In this document: positions 42,974 through 47,244 of the stretch, piece after piece
Layout of the letters: every line of letters starts with the position of its first letter
Numbering within the stretch: the stretch's first letter is position 1
From: Sulfolobaceae archaeon
GTDB taxonomy: Archaea > Thermoproteota > Thermoprotei_A > Sulfolobales > Sulfolobaceae
Direction: 5' to 3'
Assembly (NCBI GenBank): GCA_026627305.1
Contig: JAPNVD010000026.1
Coordinates: 1 to 47,244, forward strand
Length of the DNA stretch: 47,244 nucleotides
Notes under the pieces: model-generated
Told to the model about the DNA's origin: nothing
Seen by the model: the letters and a program-made list of their open reading frames with translations, nothing else
Database searches by the model: none
Made by a program: the position numbers and the translations under genes

Positions 42974-44814
42974 GCTGGGAGCCCAATAAGGAGTGGATAG
43001 AAAACAGTAATGTATACAAATATATGCAAGAGAAGGGATTTGAAAAGTTAGATGATTTTATTTCCTTTACTTACATGAATCCTGAAGGTTTTTGGGAAGA
43101 TTTCGTAAAACTAATTGATCTAAAGTTCGATAAGCCTTACTCTAAAGTTTTAGATTTATCTAGAGGAAAACAATGGCCTAAATGGTTCATAGATGGTAAA
43201 CTAAACATTGGAGAACAGATACCTGATAGCCATGAGGTTTTCGTTAAGTGGATGAACGAGGCTGGCGATAAGAAAGAGATTACTTATCATGAGGTTCTAG
43301 AAGAGTCCAAAAGTGTTGCAAGTTGGCTGCATAAGATGGGATTAAAGAAGGGAGATAGAGTTGCAATTTATCTACCCATGATTCCTGAAATGATACCAAT
43401 ATTTCTCGGTATCATAAGGGCAGGGATGATAGTAGTCCCCTTATTTTCAGGATTTGGTAAGGAACCTATTAGAGTGAGACTAGAGGATTCACAGTCAAAG
43501 GTTATTTTTGCATCTGACATATCTTTCAGGAAAGGCAAAGAGATCAACATGTTTGAAAATATAGCGGAGTTTAACATAGAAAAGGTGATAGTTAATAGGA
43601 GCGGTAAGAAAATAGAAGGAGTTTATGACTATAAAAGCGATGTAGCAAAAAGTGGTGGCGACTATGTGGAATCAACAGACACAGAGGATCCGTTAATGAT
43701 CATCTATACTTCAGGCACTACAGGAAAACCTAAGGGTTGCGTTCACACGCATGATGGTTTTCCAGTTAAGGCTGCAGCAGATATTCACTTTCAATTTGAT
43801 ATGAAAAGAGGAGAAACATTAATGTGGTTAACTGATATGGGTTGGATGATGGGTCCTTGGATGGTGTTTGGATCATTATTGTTAAAAGGAAAAATTGGGA
43901 TGATAGAAGGTTACATCGATTTAAACACCTTGATCAAATTCACTGAAGATTTAGGCGTAGACATCTTAGGATTTTCCGCTAGTTTAATTAGATTGTTACG
44001 TAAGGAGAGCCCGAAACCGCCTTCATTAAAGGTAAGAGTTGCTGGAAATACTGGGGAACCAATAGATTATGACAGCTGGGTTTGGGTAAGAGATGCTATT
44101 AATGGCCCTATAATAAACTATTCTGGAGGAACTGAGATTTCAGGCGGAATACTAGGTAATTATGTCATAAAGAAGATAAAAGCATCTTCTTTTAACGGGT
44201 TTTCCCCAGGTATTGAAGCTTCTATATATACTGAAGATGGGGCTCCTGCACCTCCTAATACAGAAGGGGAACTTGTAGTATTAAGCGTATGGCCTGGAAT
44301 GACTAGAGGGTTTTGGAAAGATCCGCAGAGATATATTGAAACTTATTGGTCAAGATGGAAAGATGTGTGGGTACATGGAGATCTAGCAATGTATGATGAT
44401 GAGGGCTACTATTACATAGTAGGTAGAAGTGATGATACGATAAAGGTTGCAGGAAAAAGGATAGGGCCAGCAGAAATAGAATCGGTAATCAATTCTTACC
44501 CTGGAGTAGTTGAGAGCGCATGTATCGGAGTTCCAGATCCTGTAAAAGGAGAAAAGGTAATATGCTTTGCAGTACCTAAAGAAGGTCTAAGCGAAAGCGA
44601 AAAGGTTAAACTACAGAGTTATGTGGAGGATAAACTTGGAAAAGCACTAGCTCCCTCTGAGATAATATTTGTAAGTGATTTACCTAAAACTAGAAATGCA
44701 AAGATCATGAGAAGGCTGATAAGGGCAGTTATCCTGAATAAACCGCTTGGTGATATCTCAGCATTAGAAAACCCACAGGCTTTAGAAGAGATCAAAAAGA
44801 AGTTAACACGTTAA
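42970..44814 (+). CDS. AMP-forming acyl-CoA synthetase
   Basis: A 614-residue member of the acetyl-/acyl-CoA synthetase (ANL) family that activates a carboxylic acid with ATP and CoA. Motifs are the ATP loop YTSGTTGKPKGCVHTH, the WLTDMGWMMGPW segment, GGTEISGG, the hinge VGRSDDTIKVAGKRIGPAEIE and the C-terminal catalytic lysine in PKTRNAKIMRR. The start GTG overlaps the preceding stop. As last gene of the cluster it would load the acid substrate as its CoA thioester for the dehydrogenase and the thiolase-like/DUF35 proteins. It is convergent with the ATP synthase subunit C gene, with a 4-base overlap. The substrate is unknown. Confidence 0.93.
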   Translation: MSWEPNKEWIENSNVYKYMQEKGFEKLDDFISFTYMNPEGFWEDFVKLIDLKFDKPYSKVLDLSRGKQWPKWFIDGKLNIGEQIPDSHEVFVKWMNEAGDKKEITYHEVLEESKSVASWLHKMGLKKGDRVAIYLPMIPEMIPIFLGIIRAGMIVVPLFSGFGKEPIRVRLEDSQSKVIFASDISFRKGKEINMFENIAEFNIEKVIVNRSGKKIEGVYDYKSDVAKSGGDYVESTDTEDPLMIIYTSGTTGKPKGCVHTHDGFPVKAAADIHFQFDMKRGETLMWLTDMGWMMGPWMVFGSLLLKGKIGMIEGYIDLNTLIKFTEDLGVDILGFSASLIRLLRKESPKPPSLKVRVAGNTGEPIDYDSWVWVRDAINGPIINYSGGTEISGGILGNYVIKKIKASSFNGFSPGIEASIYTEDGAPAPPNTEGELVVLSVWPGMTRGFWKDPQRYIETYWSRWKDVWVHGDLAMYDDEGYYYIVGRSDDTIKVAGKRIGPAEIESVINSYPGVVESACIGVPDPVKGEKVICFAVPKEGLSESEKVKLQSYVEDKLGKALAPSEIIFVSDLPKTRNAKIMRRLIRAVILNKPLGDISALENPQALEEIKKKLTR

Positions 44815-45785
44815 ACACTAACTATTTTCTTCAAATATTCCTGATTCTTTCTCAGATATAATGAATTGAGTATTCTAACAACATCAGTTAAGTCTAGGTA
44901 TAACAGCTCTAATACTGAAATTAAGAGGTTAGGAGATGATGGTAATTCCTTAAGAAACATTTCATATGAGTTCTTCCTAGCTATTCTCCTCACCATAATC
45001 CTTATAGCTTCAAGGATTTCGGCAACGTTATCAGATTTTATATCGAGTCCTAAAACTGTTGATATCCTAATTAAGTTACCAACTACATCCTCGTTGTTTC
45101 TTAAATTCTCTAAGTACTCTTCAGGAATACTACACGTTAACTCGAACGATTCCCTAGTCTTTAATTCTAAAGCCATTACTATAGAGTAATAGTCGAAATA
45201 TCCGCAATAGATAGACCATAATCTATTTGCCCAGTTATCCTTATTTTTTAACAATATTTGGTGTAGATATTTTGCAAAATAGAGGTCAATGCTGTTTAAA
45301 ATATTTTTTAAATTTTTTCCAGAAGAAACTGCTTGTTCTAGCGCGTTTCTAAAGTGATATTCAGTTATAAGGTTCTTTGCTTCCTCTAGACTATTAACCT
45401 TCTGTCTCACTAGGTTAGAAAAAACATCAAATTGCCCTAACTTCTCGTTAATAGGTGTTGAGTTATATATTGAAGAAATGATAGATTTAAACTCGTTAAC
45501 TAAGATTCTAAAAATATAAAGATCTACCAAGTCCTTTTTTATCATTCTATCGGCGGATGTATAACCACTTATCTTTTGTATTGTTTTAATGTAAAAGTTC
45601 TTTATCGAGATTTCGACATCTTCTATGTCCGCTGAATTAGTTGATAAGATTGATCTTGACTTCAAATAGGTTAAGGCATCATTATAGTTGTTTATGTTTA
45701 GAAGTTCTACAACTAAAGACGAAATAAGTGCTTGACCCTTAATAACATGAGAGAGTGAGGAAAAAGACAAATTTAAAGCATACAT
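44811..45785 (-). CDS. Probable A-type ATP synthase subunit C (AC39 family)
   Basis: A 324-residue helical protein that fits the archaeal ATP synthase central-stalk subunit C (vATP-synt AC39). It has repeated helical segments with patterns like LVDLYIFRILVNEFKSIISSIY, NALEQAV, DLYFAKYLHQILLKNKDNWANRLWSIYCGYFDYYSIVMALELKTRE and a final helix with LELLYLDLTDVVRILNSLYLRKNQEYLKKI. No membrane segments. The gene lies 27 bases downstream of the proteolipid gene on the same strand, which supports the call. It would link the rotor axle to the c-ring. Sequence similarity to the family is weak by eye. Confidence 0.68.
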   Translation of the reverse strand: MYALNLSFSSLSHVIKGQALISSLVVELLNINNYNDALTYLKSRSILSTNSADIEDVEISIKNFYIKTIQKISGYTSADRMIKKDLVDLYIFRILVNEFKSIISSIYNSTPINEKLGQFDVFSNLVRQKVNSLEEAKNLITEYHFRNALEQAVSSGKNLKNILNSIDLYFAKYLHQILLKNKDNWANRLWSIYCGYFDYYSIVMALELKTRESFELTCSIPEEYLENLRNNEDVVGNLIRISTVLGLDIKSDNVAEILEAIRIMVRRIARKNSYEMFLKELPSSPNLLISVLELLYLDLTDVVRILNSLYLRKNQEYLKKIVSV

Positions 45786-45812
45786 CTAAAAAACCTCCTA
45801 TCTTAATATTAT

Positions 45813-46097
45813 TTATTTTATTACGAATAGTAGAATTATAGCGATTAATAACCCATATATCGCTATTCCTTCCCCCAAAGCTATTATTATTAACGCCCTA
45901 CCGAACATTTCACTTTTCTCAGCTATAACGCCCATTGCGGCAGCACCAGCCATGCCTACTGCTATTCCAGCACCGATAGCGGCTAGACCTATTGATAAGC
46001 CTGCACCTAATGTGTATTCTTGAGCTTGGGCATAAGATAGTAATGGGGTCGCAAAAAGCATTAATAAGGCAAGAAGTCCTAGCGCCTTAATATTCAT
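45813..46097 (-). CDS. atpK: A-type ATP synthase proteolipid (rotor ring) subunit
   Basis: A 94-residue protein with a leader-like N-terminal helix (about residues 4-24) and then two membrane helices separated by a polar loop. The second starts after [26 protein letters not shown], which carries the conserved glutamate in GEG that binds the coupling ion. The glycine-rich helix [27 protein letters not shown] is typical. The cleavable-looking leader is a feature of Sulfolobales proteolipids. A TTTAAATATAAG box (46125-46136) lies at the right distance to make a short leader of about 8 bases. Confidence 0.93.
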   Translation of the reverse strand: MNIKALGLLALLMLFATPLLSYAQAQEYTLGAGLSIGLAAIGAGIAVGMAGAAAMGVIAEKSEMFGRALIIIALGEGIAIYGLLIAIILLFVIK

Positions 46098-46211
46098 TAT
46101 GGGATCACTTGAATATATCTAAAACTTATATTTAAAAGTTTAGCCTTGGCTCATTAATTCTCAATTAAAATTTTATATGAATATGTTTTGAAAATAAATC
46201 ATTTAACTTTT

Positions 46212-47243
46212 TTAACTAAAAGTTATTCTAGCATCTACCACGTAAGCATTATCTTCTGTAACAATTACAGGGTTTAAGTCTAACTCCTTAACATCGAGAT
46301 CTATCATTAGTCTAGAAGTTTTGACTATTAGTTCGACTAGGGAATCAACATTATACTTCCTACCCCTCCCAGTCAATACATCATAAACTTTGCTTTCCTT
46401 AATCATCTGCAACGCTTCAGGCTCATAAACTGGTGCTAAGCCATAAGAAACCGCCTTAAATACCTCTACATATATTCCTCCAGCACCCACAACAACAGCA
46501 TGACCAAATATCTGATCTTTAATACCTCCCACAAATATTTCAGCTCCACTCAATTGTTTTTGAATTAAAACCCTAGGAGCTTTACTCCTTAACAAAGCGA
46601 ATGCAGATTTTACCTTTTCTACACTATCAACATTCAATATGACACCACCTATCTCTGTCTTATGAATTGGCGTATCAGCAGAAACCTTCATTACAACTGG
46701 AAAGCCTATATCTTTAGACGCTTTTTCTGCCTCCTCTTCTGTCGTAACAATTCTCCACGGAGCTACTTGAATGTTATACCTCTCTAACAGACTGAAAGCT
46801 TCATAATCCCTTAAAAACTTCTTTCCGCTCACTATCTCGAGTACATCTTTACTTGGATTTGATATCCTTATCTTTTGCTGACCTACGGTTTTTCTTGAGA
46901 TATAACTTATTGATTTTATAGCGGTCTCTGGGAACCTAAACACTGGAATTCTGGCGGACTCTAATAGCCTAATAGCCTCATCTTCATCCAGGCCCATTAC
47001 AACTCCTATAATTCCACTACCCTTATAGTTTAACAAAACCCTAGCAACTTCAGTACAGCTAACCATTGGAAGCGATTGTACAATAACAACTTTAGTACAA
47101 TCTAGATCCCTAACCACATTTAAAGCGTTGTCATATCTACTACTTGTAGCATCACCTGAAAGATCTAATGGATTGTGTGGTGACGTTTGGGGCGGTAAAA
47201 CTTTTTGTAACTCAGCTACAATACTGTCTGGTAATTCTATAGG
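46212..47243 (-). CDS. ADP-forming acyl-CoA synthetase (fused alpha-beta), N-terminal part outside the window
   Basis: The frame is open to the window edge beyond the GTG at 47117 that an ORF finder would use. The upstream codons give IELPDSIVAELQKVLPPQTSPHNPLDLSGDATSSRYDNALNV in parts, the NPxDLxGDA motif of the CoA-ligase flavodoxin-like domain. About 344 residues are visible. The second half is an ATP-grasp domain: GFPVVMKVSADTPIHKTEIGGVILNV, RVLIQKQLSGAEIFVGG and LDVKELDLNPVIVTEDNAYVVDARI, the last with metal-binding residues. Full fused enzymes are about 680-700 residues. They make or cleave acyl-CoA with ATP formation. It points leftward towards the ATP synthase genes. Confidence 0.88.
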   Translation of the reverse strand, partial: PIELPDSIVAELQKVLPPQTSPHNPLDLSGDATSSRYDNALNVVRDLDCTKVVIVQSLPMVSCTEVARVLLNYKGSGIIGVVMGLDEDEAIRLLESARIPVFRFPETAIKSISYISRKTVGQQKIRISNPSKDVLEIVSGKKFLRDYEAFSLLERYNIQVAPWRIVTTEEEAEKASKDIGFPVVMKVSADTPIHKTEIGGVILNVDSVEKVKSAFALLRSKAPRVLIQKQLSGAEIFVGGIKDQIFGHAVVVGAGGIYVEVFKAVSYGLAPVYEPEALQMIKESKVYDVLTGRGRKYNVDSLVELIVKTSRLMIDLDVKELDLNPVIVTEDNAYVVDARITFS

Positions 47244-47244
47244 C

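Overview
The window is a dense stretch of archaeal chromosome, almost certainly from a member of the Sulfolobales (Sulfolobaceae). The evidence is the A/T-rich base composition, many probably leaderless genes with a TATA box about 25-28 nt before the start codon, GGTG/GAGG-type ribosome sites inside operons, frequent GTG and TTG starts, a CCA-less tRNA-Gly, a TrpB2-type tryptophan synthase, a molybdenum aldehyde dehydrogenase of the non-phosphorylating sugar pathway, PaREP1-type proteins and an archaeal A-type ATP synthase proteolipid. I cannot name the species. No intergenic gap exceeds 300 bases.

Layout. 1-7.1 kb: 3' part of the molybdenum hydroxylase large subunit (cutA), a possible nuclease on the opposite strand, a BadF-type sugar kinase, a secreted DUF4382 protein, an ArsB/NhaD-type permease and mtnA. 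7.2-9.5 kb: a winged-helix regulator and a CDGSH iron-sulfur protein that appear to share one divergent TATA region, an MFS transporter and a tiny basic ORF. 9.5-12.1 kb: a tungstate/molybdate-type ABC importer. 12.1-18.4 kb: a complete, tightly packed tryptophan operon transcribed leftwards in the order trpB-A-D-F-E-G-C. 18.4-22 kb: copper export (copA with a small YHS-domain gene in front), a hemerythrin-like protein and a DUF3834 protein with a palindromic operator candidate. 22-29 kb: two MFS carriers, a flavin reductase, a small M48-type peptidase, and a run of poorly characterised membrane and cysteine-rich proteins, then a NifX-like protein. 29.1-29.9 kb: two PaREP1-like genes that carry the same perfect 93-bp block. 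29.9-34 kb: an NCS1 nucleobase permease, a winged-helix regulator with a hydrophobic tail, and an ABC-2 exporter. 34-38.3 kb: a DUF131 membrane protein, tRNA-Gly(GCC), an aminotransferase, a CBS protein, a nucleotidyltransferase-like protein and an HtrA protease. 38.5-44.8 kb: an acyl-CoA module. 44.8-47.2 kb: A-type ATP synthase subunits C and K and the 3' part of an ADP-forming acyl-CoA synthetase.

How genes fit together. The tungstate/molybdate importer could supply metal for the molybdenum enzyme at the left edge. The trp genes cover every step from chorismate to tryptophan. The most interesting block is 38.5-44.8 kb: an acyl-CoA dehydrogenase, two thiolase-fold proteins that both lack the thiolase cysteine and histidine, two DUF35 zinc/OB-fold proteins and an acyl-CoA synthetase. 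By analogy with thiolase-like aldolase/DUF35 complexes of steroid side-chain degradation, I infer a carbon-chain shortening module that works by retro-aldol cleavage or another non-thiolytic reaction; the substrate is unknown. Other points for a second look are the PaREP1 repeat, trpE and a nucleotidyltransferase gene whose conserved N-termini lack an ordinary start codon, and several palindromes next to promoters.
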